The position numbers were made by a program, and so were the translations under genes. Below, piece by piece: positions 8,290-18,123 of a DNA stretch of 64,000 bases; within the stretch, counting starts at the first letter, position 1, and every line of letters begins with the position of its first letter. The stretch comes from VAZQ01 sp035693615 (lineage in GTDB: Bacteria > Pseudomonadota > Alphaproteobacteria > Rhizobiales > Xanthobacteraceae), in NCBI GenBank assembly GCA_035693615.1, contig DASSGH010000009.1, forward strand, positions 1 through 64,000, in the 5' to 3' direction. The notes under the pieces were generated by a model. It worked only from the letters and a program-made list of their open reading frames with translations. It did no database searches and was not told where the DNA came from.

Positions 8290-8470
8290 GCAGGGTCCTC
8301 CTGGAGCGTGTGATCGCGGAGCAGGTTTCCGCCATTTATTCTAGCGCGGCATGCGCGGGGAGACGCGCGTCGTCCGACGCGCTCCTCCCCGGGCACGACA
8401 GGTTAGGGTAATGGAGTTGCGAGGGAAGGGAGAGGATATTTCCAACCTAGCAATGGGGAAGGGAGGTCCG

Positions 8471-8872
8471 ATGCAGGGCTGCGAGAGCTCCAATGAGCCG
8501 CCGCGGACGGAGCCGGCGCTGCGCGCCATCGCCATGCCCGCCGACGCCAACCCGTACGGCGATATCTTCGGCGGTTGGCTGCTGTCGCAGATGGATCTCG
8601 CGGGCGGCGCCGTTGCACGGCGGCGCGCCAAGGGGCGCACCGCAACCGTGGCGATCACCGCCATGACCTTTCATCGCCCGGTCTTCATCGGCGACGAGGT
8701 GACGTGCTACGCGCAGATCGTCAAGGTCGGCCGAACCTCGATCACGGTGAAGGTCGAGAGCTGGGTGCGACGCGGCATCGGCGAGGAGCAGATCGCCGTG
8801 ACGGAGGGCATTTTCACCTATGTCGCCATCGACGAGGATCGCCGGCCGCGTCAGGTGCCGCCGGACGATTGA
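8471..8872 (+). CDS. Acyl-CoA thioesterase, YciA-like hotdog fold
   Basis: This protein (133 residues from the ATG at 8471, GGGAGG five bases upstream) hydrolyses acyl-CoA to free acid and CoA in the cytosol. The length matches YciA (about 132). The family block 'ANPYGDIFGGWLLSQMDLAG' holds the catalytic Asp and the hotdog-helix Gly-Gly; 'ITAMTFHRPVFIGDEVTCYA' is the second conserved strand pair. In-frame ATGs at 8351 and 8411 would add residues without family match. It lies just upstream of asnS on the same strand, 86 bp apart. Confidence 0.9.
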   Translation: MQGCESSNEPPRTEPALRAIAMPADANPYGDIFGGWLLSQMDLAGGAVARRRAKGRTATVAITAMTFHRPVFIGDEVTCYAQIVKVGRTSITVKVESWVRRGIGEEQIAVTEGIFTYVAIDEDRRPRQVPPDD

Positions 8873-8958
8873 TCGCGGACCGGGGTCGAGAAAAAATCTG
8901 GGCAGCTTGCTACCATCGACCCCGGCCTTAGATGGATGCGGGAGGAAGGCAAAACTTC

Positions 8959-10392
<1,434 letters not shown>

Positions 10393-10443
10393 GGCGCGCG
10401 GCTGAGCGTCCATGCTTGCGTTCGCAGGTCACTGGCCCTGTCC

Positions 10444-11091
10444 ATGTCCAAGCTTCGCGTCCAAAGTTTTAGCGTCTCCCTCGACGGCTACGGCGCTGGC
10501 CCCAATCAAGACCTCGAGAACCCGCTCGGCGTCGGCGGCATGGCATTGCACCAATGGGCCTTCGCCACCCGTACCTTTCGCCGGATGTTCGGCAGCGATG
10601 GCGGCACGAGCGGCATCGATGACGAGTTCGCGGCGCGCGGGTTCGCCAATATCGGAGCCTGGATCCTGGGCCGGAACATGTTCGGGCCGATCCGAGGACC
10701 CTGGCCCGACGACACGTGGAAGGGATGGTGGGGCGACGACCCACCGTACCACACGCCCGTCTTCATACTCACCAACTACGCTCGGCCACCGATCGCCATG
10801 AACGGCGGCACGACGTTTCATTTCGTCACCGATGGCATCCATGCTGCGCACAAACGCGCCAGCGAGGCGGCGGGGGATCGGGACATCCGGCTGGGTGGCG
10901 GCGTCGCCACGATTCGGCAGTACCTCAGCGCCGGACTCATCGACGAGATGCACCTCGCCATATCTCCTATTCTCCTTGGGTCCGGCGAACACCTTCTCGC
11001 CGGGATCGACGCGGCCAAGCTCGGTTATCGGTGCACTGAGCACGTTGCCACGGAGAACGCCATGCACGTCGTGCTCACCAAGCGGAGCTGA
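10444..11091 (+). CDS. Dihydrofolate reductase family protein (RibD C-terminal-like)
   Basis: This 215-residue protein has the DHFR/RibD-C fold that reduces pteridine- or pyrimidine-like rings with NADPH. Recognisable segments are the opening strand 'LRVQSFSVSLDGYGAG', 'AWILGRNMFGP' (NADPH region), 'PVFILTNYARPPI', 'DIRLGGGVATIRQYLSAGLIDEMHLAISPILLG' and a C-terminal strand. This is the small 'dihydrofolate reductase family' found widely as stand-alone genes, usually not the essential FolA. No folate or riboflavin genes are adjacent. The substrate is unknown. Confidence 0.88.
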   Translation: MSKLRVQSFSVSLDGYGAGPNQDLENPLGVGGMALHQWAFATRTFRRMFGSDGGTSGIDDEFAARGFANIGAWILGRNMFGPIRGPWPDDTWKGWWGDDPPYHTPVFILTNYARPPIAMNGGTTFHFVTDGIHAAHKRASEAAGDRDIRLGGGVATIRQYLSAGLIDEMHLAISPILLGSGEHLLAGIDAAKLGYRCTEHVATENAMHVVLTKRS

Positions 11092-11241
11092 CAAACCACT
11101 GCCGATCGCGCTGCCCGCCTGGCCGGGTGCACGTCCTGTGTCAGTTTGACCCTCTGCCGCCGTGTGCCCCCGGCTTGCACGGCACCCGCCATGCGCGAAT
11201 ACTCGCGTTCACGCCGGCTGGGGGCTTCGAAAGGGCAACAC

Positions 11242-12216
11242 ATGGACCGCCGCCGTTTCCTCATCGGCACCGCCGCTAGCGCGCTGGCCACACGACAGGT
11301 TTCCGCGCAAGAGGCTTTTCCCTCGCATGCGATCACCATCGTCAACGCGTTTCCGCCCGGCGGCGTCAACGATATCGTGACGCGGCCGCTCGCCACCGCG
11401 ATGGAGCCCATCCTCAAGCAGCCGGTGGTGGTCGAGACCAAGGCGGGCGCGGCGGGCCAGGTCGGCGCGCAGGTCGTCGCCAATGCCAGGCCCGACGGAT
11501 ATACGCTCCTCTCGCACAACACCGGGATTTCCGGCTATGCCGAGGTCGATAAGCTGTTCGGCCGTCCGGCCAAGGTCACGCGCGCCCATTTCATTCCGCT
11601 CGCGCGCATCATCGCCGATCCGGTCCTGCTGCTCGTGAACGAGACGCAACCCTACAAGACGCTGCAGGAGTTCATTGCCGGTGCCAAGGCGCAGCCGGAC
11701 ACGCTCGTGTTCAGCTCGGGCGGCCTCTATGGCGCGTCGCATCTGCCGCTGGCGTATCTCGAAAAGGCGACGGGCCCGCTGCGGCTGCGGCATCTGCCGA
11801 CCAACGGCGGCGGTCCCGCGATCGTCGCGATCCTTGGCAACAATGCGCAGGTCACCGCGCAAACCGTGTCGGCCACGCTGCCGCACATCAAAGCGGGCAA
11901 GTTGCGCCCGCTCGCCACCTTTGGCGCGAGCCGCTCCAAGGCGCTGCCCGAGGTGCCGACGCTCAAGGAGCTCGGCTACGACGTCGAATACTATCTCTGG
12001 GCCGGCATATTCGCGCCGCACGGCACGCCGGCGGAGATCGTGACGACGCTGCGCGCGGCCATCGGCAAGGCGGTGCAATCGCCCGAATATCAAACCGCGC
12101 TCGCCAATGCGGGCTTGGAGCTCGCCTATCTCGACGGGCCGGACTTCCAGAAGTTCTGGGACGTCGATGGGGCGCGCACCGATGAGGCGGTGATCGCGAT
12201 CGGGCGGCAAGGATAG
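11242..12216 (+). CDS. Bug-family tripartite tricarboxylate transporter binding protein
   Basis: This periplasmic binding protein of the TctC/Bug family (324 residues) captures small carboxylates. From the ATG at 11242 the leader 'MDRRRFLIGTAASALATRQVSA' resembles a Tat signal (Arg-Arg). Family motifs are 'ITIVNAFPPGGVNDIVTRPLA', 'VVVETKAGAAGQVGAQVVANARPDGYTLL' and 'GIFAPHGTPAEIVTTL'. No tctA or tctB membrane genes are near, so it is an orphan receptor, as is common for Bug proteins. It converges on the L,D-transpeptidase gene, with a hairpin between them. Confidence 0.93.
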   Translation: MDRRRFLIGTAASALATRQVSAQEAFPSHAITIVNAFPPGGVNDIVTRPLATAMEPILKQPVVVETKAGAAGQVGAQVVANARPDGYTLLSHNTGISGYAEVDKLFGRPAKVTRAHFIPLARIIADPVLLLVNETQPYKTLQEFIAGAKAQPDTLVFSSGGLYGASHLPLAYLEKATGPLRLRHLPTNGGGPAIVAILGNNAQVTAQTVSATLPHIKAGKLRPLATFGASRSKALPEVPTLKELGYDVEYYLWAGIFAPHGTPAEIVTTLRAAIGKAVQSPEYQTALANAGLELAYLDGPDFQKFWDVDGARTDEAVIAIGRQG

Positions 12217-12255
12217 ACCGGCTCACGCAAGTCCGACTCGGTAAACCAAAAACGT

Positions 12256-12280
12256 CGTGCCCGGCGCAAGGCCGGGCACG
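12256..12280 (-). terminator. Hairpin terminator between convergent genes
   Basis: A perfect 10-bp stem (12256-12265 with 12271-12280, 'CGTGCCCGGC' and its complement) encloses a 5-base loop. Read on the minus strand it is followed by a T-rich run (complement of 'AACCAAAAAC' just to the left), which fits an intrinsic terminator for the L,D-transpeptidase gene. It may also slow readthrough of the Bug gene on the plus strand. Confidence 0.6.
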
Positions 12281-12307
12281 ATCACTCAATCCTGGAAGCG
12301 TTGAACT

Positions 12308-12931
12308 TCAGCGGTAGGTGCCGAACCAGCTCGTGGCGTGACGTTCGGCGGCCGGCAGCACCACGACCTTGGCGCCGACCTTGACGCGGTCGTAGAGGTC
12401 GATCACGTCCTCGTTGACCATGCGGATGCATCCGGCGGTGGCGCGGCTGCCGATCGTCGACGGCGCGTTGGTGCCGTGGATGCGGTAGAAGCTGCCGCTG
12501 AGATACATGGCGCGCGCGCCGAGCGGATTGGTGACCCCGCCGGCCATGAAGCGCGGCAGATAGGGCGAGCGGGCAATCATCTCCGGCGGGGGCGTCCAGT
12601 CCGGCCACTCCGACTTGCGCTCGACCGTCTTCACGCCCGACCAGGTGAAACCCTCGCGGCCGACGCCGATGCCGTAACGGATCGCCTGGCCGCCGCCGAG
12701 GACATAATAGAGATAGGTGTTCTGGGTATCGACAACGACCGTGCCCGGCGCCTCGTTAGTCTGGTAGTTCACAGTCGCCCGGCGCAAGTCGGCCCGGACC
12801 TGGTTACCATTGTCGGTGGAGGTATAGCCGAAACCGAGCAGGGCGAACGGATTGGCGGATGCCTGCGTGGCGAAGGCGCTGGCGGCGACGGCAACAGCCG
12901 CGGCGGCCGCAAAACGGCACAACGTATTCAT
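12308..12931 (-). CDS. L,D-transpeptidase (YkuD domain), exported
   Basis: L,D-transpeptidases make 3-3 peptidoglycan cross-links or attach proteins to the wall in the periplasm. This one has 207 residues, an N-terminal Ala-rich signal peptide ending near 'ATQASA' (residue 26), and an ATG at 12931 preceded by GGGGA. The YkuD catalytic block spans 'IHGTNAPSTIGSRATAGCIRM', with His152 and nucleophile Cys168. 'YLYYVLGGGQAIRYGIGVGREGF' is the usual upstream strand region. It is a simple one-domain form without LysM or peptidoglycan-binding domains, typical of the many Rhizobiales paralogues. Confidence 0.95.
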   Translation of the reverse strand: MNTLCRFAAAAAVAVAASAFATQASANPFALLGFGYTSTDNGNQVRADLRRATVNYQTNEAPGTVVVDTQNTYLYYVLGGGQAIRYGIGVGREGFTWSGVKTVERKSEWPDWTPPPEMIARSPYLPRFMAGGVTNPLGARAMYLSGSFYRIHGTNAPSTIGSRATAGCIRMVNEDVIDLYDRVKVGAKVVVLPAAERHATSWFGTYR

Positions 12932-13038
12932 GATGGATCCCCTTTTCCCCTTCGCCTGTTAGTCGGCCCAGGGGACGATGGGGTTCAAAACGGGTCGAAA
13001 AATTTCTGCCGGGATCCGGACCCAGGCGGACGACGTGG

Positions 13039-14739
13039 TTAACCGCCCGCCCGCTTGGCCGCGGCCGCAAGCTCTTCGAGCCGGCCTGCAAGCTGCTTGA
13101 GCTCCCAATCCCGCGCCAGCGTGGCTGCCTTGCCCCAACTCGGCCGCTGGTCGGCAAGGCGCGGCACTTTCGCCTTGCGGTCCATGGTGGCGAGCGATCG
13201 GAAGAGCCGCAGCCTCGCCGCGTGGCCGGCAAAGCGGCCTGCCCTGAGCGCCTTCTCCAGCGTGCCGTAGGTTCGCAAGACCTGCGCTGCTCCCGCCGCC
13301 CCCAGTCCCGCGACACCCGGCAGCCTGTCCGAGGGATCGCCGCGCAACGCAATGAAATCCGGAACCTGCGCGGGATCGACGCCATAGCGCGCGCGGACCT
13401 CGGCCGGGCCGATCCGCGCGACTTCGCCCGCCCGCACCGGATAAAGGATGGTCGTGCCGGCGGAGGCGAGCTGGAAGGTATCGCGGTCGCCGCTGGCGAC
13501 CAGCGCGCTGCCGCCGCGCCGCTCCTCGGCGGCGACCGCCGCGGCGAGAAAATCATCGGCCTCGTAGCCCGCGCCCTTGGCGTTGGCAAAGCCGCAGGCG
13601 GCGACGAATTGCGGCAGCACCTCGAGCTGGTCGAGCAATGCGTCGTCGAATTCGCGGCCGCTCTGGTAGGCGGGAAATCTCTCGTGCCGATAAGTCGGCG
13701 CGCCCACCGTGTCCCAGCACACGAGCACCGCCCGCGGCTGCTCCGCCCGGTAGAATCTCAAGAGCACGTTGGCAAAGCCGAGGATCGCGCCGGCCGGCTT
13801 GCCGCCGCGCCCCAGGATCGTTTTGGGCAAGGCATGATAGGCACGATGGGCAAACGAATCGCCGTCGATGATCAGCAAGGGCCTGCGGGTTGGGGCCGAC
13901 GCGTTCGACCGCGCCGAACGCGGCGCGTTCTTCGGCGGGCTGCGAGAATTTCGCCGTGCTTTCGCCTCCTCGCCCAGCTCGATCCACGCCGGGGCGTGAT
14001 CGCTGGCGCCTTCTTTCCCGCGGATCTTGCGGTCGACGCCGGCCGCAAGCAGGCGCTTCGCCGCCTGCGCGCTCAGCAGCAGATGATCGACCCTTAGCCC
14101 CGCGTCTCGCGGCCAGCGGTTTCGCATATAGTCCCAGAACGTGTACATCGGCGCGTCGGGATGAAGCGCGCGGATTGCATCGACCCACCCTTGGTCGAGG
14201 ATGCGTTGAAAAAGCGCGCGGCTCTCCGGCTGGAGCAGGGCGTCCTTCGCATAGGATGTGGTGGGATAGATGTCGCGGTCCGTCGGCACGACGTTGTAGT
14301 CGCCCGCAAGCACGACCGGGATGTCGGCGCCGTAAAGTTCCTCGGCATGGGCTGCGAGCCGCTTCATCCACGCGAGCTTGTACGCGAATTTGGGACCGGG
14401 CTGCGGATTGCCGTTCGGCGCGTAGAGCGAAGCGATCAGCACGCCGCGCACGGCGGCCTCGATGTACCGGCTCTCTGCATCGGCTCTCTCGCCCGGGAGC
14501 TGCGTGCGCGTGACGATGGGCTCGCAGCCGCGGGCGAGGATCGCAACGCCATTCCACGACTTTTGACCGCGCCATACCGCGCCGTACCCCGCTCGCTCGA
14601 TTGCGGGCGCCGGAAACTCAGCATCCGGTGCCTTGAGCTCTTGCAATGCGACGACGTCGGGCTTGGCGCTGCGCAGCCAATCGAGGAGGTTGGCAAGACG
14701 CTTGTTGACGTTGTTGATGTTGAAGGTCGCAATTTTCAT
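13039..14739 (-). CDS. Exonuclease III / FEN (5'-3' exonuclease) two-domain fusion
   Basis: One 566-residue frame joins two complete DNA-repair nucleases. Residues 1-257 are exonuclease III (AP endonuclease): Asn7, Glu34, Tyr106, 'GDYNV' Asp147/Asn149, 'VDH' 218-219 and 'SDH' Asp247/His248 match the E. coli active site. A basic linker spans 258-286. Residues 287-566 are a PolA-type FEN domain: 'IDGDSFAHRAYHALP', 'YRHERFPAYQSGR', 'GYEADD' 392-396, 'SGDRDTFQLAS' and the H3TH 'GDPSDRLPGVAGLG'. All expected acidic metal ligands look present in both. The start is the ATG at 14739 opening the ExoIII domain; no strong Shine-Dalgarno is visible. No polymerase domain is attached. AP-site incision plus flap removal is the inferred joint role. 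Confidence 0.92.
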   Translation of the reverse strand: MKIATFNINNVNKRLANLLDWLRSAKPDVVALQELKAPDAEFPAPAIERAGYGAVWRGQKSWNGVAILARGCEPIVTRTQLPGERADAESRYIEAAVRGVLIASLYAPNGNPQPGPKFAYKLAWMKRLAAHAEELYGADIPVVLAGDYNVVPTDRDIYPTTSYAKDALLQPESRALFQRILDQGWVDAIRALHPDAPMYTFWDYMRNRWPRDAGLRVDHLLLSAQAAKRLLAAGVDRKIRGKEGASDHAPAWIELGEEAKARRNSRSPPKNAPRSARSNASAPTRRPLLIIDGDSFAHRAYHALPKTILGRGGKPAGAILGFANVLLRFYRAEQPRAVLVCWDTVGAPTYRHERFPAYQSGREFDDALLDQLEVLPQFVAACGFANAKGAGYEADDFLAAAVAAEERRGGSALVASGDRDTFQLASAGTTILYPVRAGEVARIGPAEVRARYGVDPAQVPDFIALRGDPSDRLPGVAGLGAAGAAQVLRTYGTLEKALRAGRFAGHAARLRLFRSLATMDRKAKVPRLADQRPSWGKAATLARDWELKQLAGRLEELAAAAKRAGG

Positions 14740-14975
14740 GACCAGCGAGCTTATTGTAACAGTCGCGCTGTTGGGAACGCCGCGCCGATACTCAAGACCG
14801 GGCATGACGCCTCATTGGCGCGCGGGGTCGCAACCCGACCGGCCCTCCGCCGGTCGGTTAATGATTTGATAATTCCGCGCTGGCAATGTGCGCGCCGCGA
14901 GTGATTGCTCGCAGGTCCGAATCTGCGGGCAATGCGGCGCGAGTCCTCAGACCGCCCCAGTCTGGAGGGTGTCAG

Positions 14976-15506
14976 ATGCGGTTGTTGGCGTCGAGCCTGC
15001 TGATCGGATGCACGGCCTTTCTTTTGCCCGCGTCCGCGCATGCGACGTCTTGGACGTCCGCCAAATTCCCCGGCGAACAGGATCGAGCCGTTCAGGGCTG
15101 CGCTGAGGGTGCGCAGAATCCCGGCGACTGGTTCTGCATTATTATCCGCTGCGATCGGCCTGGCACGCCGCTCAGTCTGCATTTCTCGGCAGCGGGACCG
15201 GACATCCATGGCGACATCAAGCTCATCGTCGACGAAGACACCTTCGCCGTGAAGGTGCCGGAATCGGTCAAGTCGCCGCTTCCGTTGTCGACGCGCGCTG
15301 AAGCGATGCCCTATGCCTTGGTCGATGCGATGAAGGCGGGAAGCATGATGTCGGTTGAGGGCGCCCATCTGCAGGCGCCGTACAATCGAATTTCCTTGGA
15401 GAACTCACGCAGAGCCATCGAAACGATCGAGTGGACCTGCGCGCGCCCCTATCCCAGCGCCGCAAGGCTCTGGCGGCGCATCACGCGCAGCTTGCCTTTC
15501 TTCTGA
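14976..15506 (+). CDS. Exported hypothetical protein
   Basis: This 176-residue protein has a clear signal peptide ('MRLLASSLLIGCTAFLLPASAHA') and starts at the ATG at 14976 after GGAGGGT. The mature part has several Cys ('QGCAEGAQNPGDWFCIIIRC' and a late 'EWTC') that could form disulfides. The pattern faintly recalls periplasmic IalB-like proteins, but I do not recognise it with confidence. It diverges from the ExoIII-FEN gene across about 236 bp, so the two may share a promoter region. Confidence 0.75.
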   Translation: MRLLASSLLIGCTAFLLPASAHATSWTSAKFPGEQDRAVQGCAEGAQNPGDWFCIIIRCDRPGTPLSLHFSAAGPDIHGDIKLIVDEDTFAVKVPESVKSPLPLSTRAEAMPYALVDAMKAGSMMSVEGAHLQAPYNRISLENSRRAIETIEWTCARPYPSAARLWRRITRSLPFF

Positions 15507-15542
15507 TCGCCCGCGGCAGCGCGTCCACGCCCGCAGCCAGTT

Positions 15543-15665
15543 TCAGTTCTTCCGCGCCTCGCTATACGGATAAATGATGTTGCCGGTACTCGGCCGGCCA
15601 CAGGATCACCTGCTTGCTGCCAGCGCGGAATTGCTCGAGGTCATTGGGTCCGACGTTCTGGACTT
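15543..15665 (-). pseudogene. Fossil C-terminus of a Liv-type ABC substrate-binding protein
   Basis: Read on the minus strand, this stretch encodes 'NDLEQFRAGSKQVILWPAEY' and then, after a frameshift near 15575, 'NIIYPYSEARKN' and a stop at 15543. That tail is the usual ending of a branched-chain-type (Peripla_BP_6) binding protein. No upstream part of such a gene exists: the next sequence is non-coding and then an unrelated gene. I read it as a decayed remnant. The rest of the 391-bp gap (15507-15897) holds only the Shine-Dalgarno of the next gene. Confidence 0.55.
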
Positions 15666-15897
15666 TGCATGGCTTCCTCCCCTGGATGTTTGCTTAGACG
15701 TTTGCGTATGGCGCTGCGGCCGCTTGGACGCGCATCGGCGCGCGTTCGACTTTGCTTATCCAGTGCTATTGCATCATCTCGTAAGACGGCATAGGCCCAA
15801 GACTGGCAGCTTCCGGTGGTTTCGGCCAACTTTTCGGACGGTGCCGATTGCCCCTTGCCAGGCCACAAAACACTTCGCCACTCTCGGGAGGATCGCC

Positions 15898-16638
15898 ATG
15901 AGGCATTTCGTCCAGATCGCGGCGGCGCTCGCCGCACTGCTGAGCTTGCTCGTGCCGACGCAGGCGGAGCCCGTCCCGCCTCCGGCGAAGAGCATCAAGG
16001 CGGAAGAGACCGCCATCCTGCTGGTCGACTTCCAGGCCAATTTCGTTTCGCCCGAGGGCGCCTGGTACGGCAAGTTCGCGCAACACTACGCGAAGACTCG
16101 TATGCTCGAGCGGATCGTCGAGCTGGTTGGCAAGGCGCGCGCCAAAGGCGTGCTCATCGTCCACATCACCGAAGGCTACACCTCGGATTATCGTGAGCTC
16201 GATCCCACCAATCCCGGAATGTTTCACCGCGGGCAGATCGGCCGCGGCGCCTGGAAGATCGGCTCCAAGGAGGCGGCCTATTACGAGCCGCTCAAACCGG
16301 CGGCGGGAGACCGCGACCTTTTTTTGCCGCCGCGCAGCCAAGTCAGCGGTTTCGCCGGGACCGGATTGAGCGAGATTCTCCGCTCGAAGGGCATCAAGAA
16401 CGTGGCGGTCGCTGGCTTCACCAGCGACGTGTGCGTCTACGCAACGGTCCTATCGGCTTACGATCTCGGCTTCCACGTCTATGCCTTGCGAGAAGGCACG
16501 GTCGGCTTCTACGACGCCATGGCCGAGCAAATGGTCAACTTCGTCTATCCGATGTGGTCGCAGGTGGTCGACAACGACGAGTTCGACAAAATGGTCGAGG
16601 CAAGCCCGACGGCCGCACGCAAAGCCTCGGCGCAGTAA
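15898..16638 (+). CDS. Exported isochorismatase-like cysteine hydrolase
   Basis: This is an isochorismatase-like hydrolase (246 residues) with a signal peptide ('AAALAALLSLLVPTQA'), unusual for a family that is mostly cytosolic. The ATG at 15898 follows GGGAGG. The catalytic Asp is Asp44 ('ILLVDFQANF') and the nucleophile Cys179 ('AGFTSDVCVYATV'). The third residue, normally Lys in a 'K..xSAF' block, aligns with Arg146 in 'PRSQVSGFAGTGL'. The enzyme could act on a periplasmic amide or N-carbamoyl compound, or be altered in activity. The next gene starts 56 bp downstream on the same strand. Confidence 0.88.
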   Translation: MRHFVQIAAALAALLSLLVPTQAEPVPPPAKSIKAEETAILLVDFQANFVSPEGAWYGKFAQHYAKTRMLERIVELVGKARAKGVLIVHITEGYTSDYRELDPTNPGMFHRGQIGRGAWKIGSKEAAYYEPLKPAAGDRDLFLPPRSQVSGFAGTGLSEILRSKGIKNVAVAGFTSDVCVYATVLSAYDLGFHVYALREGTVGFYDAMAEQMVNFVYPMWSQVVDNDEFDKMVEASPTAARKASAQ

Positions 16639-16694
16639 CGACGCGCGGGATCGATCATCGCGACCGAACCGCAGCGGTCCCTTGCCCGACGCAC

Positions 16695-17438
16695 ATGCCC
16701 AAGGCCGTGGCAAGACGCGTCGGTCTGGGTCTTGTCACCGCGGCTCTCCTGTTCGCGGCTCTTACAATCGTCACGGCGCGCTGGGGTGATGCCACCCTTT
16801 GGCCTCCCGCGCCAGGCGCGCCGATCACCGAAATTTACATCGTCAATCACGGCTACCACGCCGGCATCGCCGTTCCCCGCGCCGCGCTCGCCGCGCAAGC
16901 GAGCCGGCGCGGTCTGAGCGCGCTCGGCTACGTCGCGACGCGTTTTGCCGACTTCGATTGGCTCGAAATCGGGTGGGGCGATGAAGGCTTTTACCGCGAC
17001 GTCCCGACGGTCGAATCCTTGACCGTGGCGTTGGCCCTGCGGGCGCTGTTTCGGCCGGGGAATCCCTCCGTGCTGCACGTGGTCGGTATTAACAACGATC
17101 CGCGGGCGATGTTCGCCACCTCCGAGCTGGTGCCGATCGGCCTGAGTGACGCCGGATTTGCGCGAGTCGCCGCCATGCTCGATTCGACCTTCGCCCGCAG
17201 CAACGACAGCGTGACGCCGCAAGAGCTTGGGCCCGGCCTTTACGGAACAAGCTTATTCTTTCGGGCTAGCGGCGCGTTTCATCTCTTCAATGTGTGCAAT
17301 CACTGGATCGCGCGCGTGCTCGATGCCGCCGGCATACCGACCACACCCGTGCTCGCGACTTTGCCGTTTGGCCTGCTGCTTGATCTCAGATGGCGCTCCG
17401 GTCTTGTTCCGTTGGCGCCGCCTGCGCCAAAGCCGTGA
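16695..17438 (+). CDS. DUF2459 (TIGR02117-type) membrane-anchored protein
   Basis: This protein has 247 residues with one N-terminal transmembrane segment (about residues 8-27) and a periplasmic domain containing 'EIYIVNHGYHAGIAVPR', 'FDWLEIGWGDEGFYRDVP' and 'GAFHLFNVCNHWIARVLDAAG'. These match my memory of DUF2459, once described from urease regions; its biochemical role is unknown. The conserved His, Asp and Cys residues suggest a cysteine-hydrolase-like fold, which is inference. It converges on leuD, with a 57-bp gap. Confidence 0.8.
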   Translation: MPKAVARRVGLGLVTAALLFAALTIVTARWGDATLWPPAPGAPITEIYIVNHGYHAGIAVPRAALAAQASRRGLSALGYVATRFADFDWLEIGWGDEGFYRDVPTVESLTVALALRALFRPGNPSVLHVVGINNDPRAMFATSELVPIGLSDAGFARVAAMLDSTFARSNDSVTPQELGPGLYGTSLFFRASGAFHLFNVCNHWIARVLDAAGIPTTPVLATLPFGLLLDLRWRSGLVPLAPPAPKP

Positions 17439-17495
17439 AACGCCACCCTCTATATCGCGAGAGGATCGCAAATTGGAGCGCCGGCGCGCGATGCA

Positions 17496-18116
17496 CTATC
17501 GCGACTCCGCCGGCCTCGCCCACGGCCGGCGCGCGCGATCGGCCGTCTTGAACGCGGCGATCTCGCGCATGTAGCTTTCCGTGATCGCGACGTCGTCCCA
17601 GCCGTTGAGCAGGCGAGCGCGGCGGACCGGATCGATGGCGAAGCGCAAGGTTTCGCCGCGGCACTCAATCGTCTGCTGCTCGAGATCGACCGTCACGGGC
17701 GCATCCGGCGTCTCGTCGATGCGGCGCGTGAGCGCGGCCGCCGCATCGTCCGCGACGACCGCGGTCAACAATCCGTTCTGCGCAGCGTTGCCGGCGAAGA
17801 TGTCGCCGAATGAGGGCGCGATCACGCAGCGGATGCCGTAATCATAGAGCGCATAGACGGCGGCCTCGCGCGAGGAGCCGCAGCCGAAGTTGCGCGCGCC
17901 GACAATGATCCTGGCCTCGCGCCAGGCCGGCCGGTTGAGCGGAAAATCCGGCCGCTCGCGTCCCTCGGCATCGAAGCGCAGATCGCGCAGCAGCGCCCTT
18001 CCCAGTCCTGCTGCGCGCGGCAATTTGAGAAAGCGCGCCGGCAGGAGTTGGTCGGTGTTGAGATTGGCGATGTCGAGCGGACAGGCGCTCGCCGTCAGCC
18101 GGGTGAACTTCTCCAT
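17496..18116 (-). CDS. leuD: 3-isopropylmalate dehydratase small subunit
   Basis: This is the 206-residue swivel-domain subunit of isopropylmalate isomerase, which with LeuC interconverts 2- and 3-isopropylmalate in leucine biosynthesis. Signatures are 'ANLNTDQLLPARFLK' near residue 20, 'NFGCGSSREAAVYALYDYGIR' and 'PSFGDIFAGNAAQNGLL'. Its ATG at 18116 lies seven bases after the leuC stop, so the pair is co-transcribed and translationally coupled. Length is normal (E. coli 201). Confidence 0.97.
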   Translation of the reverse strand: MEKFTRLTASACPLDIANLNTDQLLPARFLKLPRAAGLGRALLRDLRFDAEGRERPDFPLNRPAWREARIIVGARNFGCGSSREAAVYALYDYGIRCVIAPSFGDIFAGNAAQNGLLTAVVADDAAAALTRRIDETPDAPVTVDLEQQTIECRGETLRFAIDPVRRARLLNGWDDVAITESYMREIAAFKTADRARRPWARPAESR

Positions 18117-18123
18117 GCGCGCC

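Noticed and set aside
15574..15897. In-frame extension upstream of the isochorismatase-like gene
   Set aside because: The extension runs through the fossil receptor tail and has no leader logic; the ATG at 15898 with GGGAGG and a signal peptide is the better start.
17447..17464. Small hairpin CCTCT...AGAGG after the DUF2459 gene as a terminator
   Set aside because: The stem is only five base pairs and there is no U-tract.
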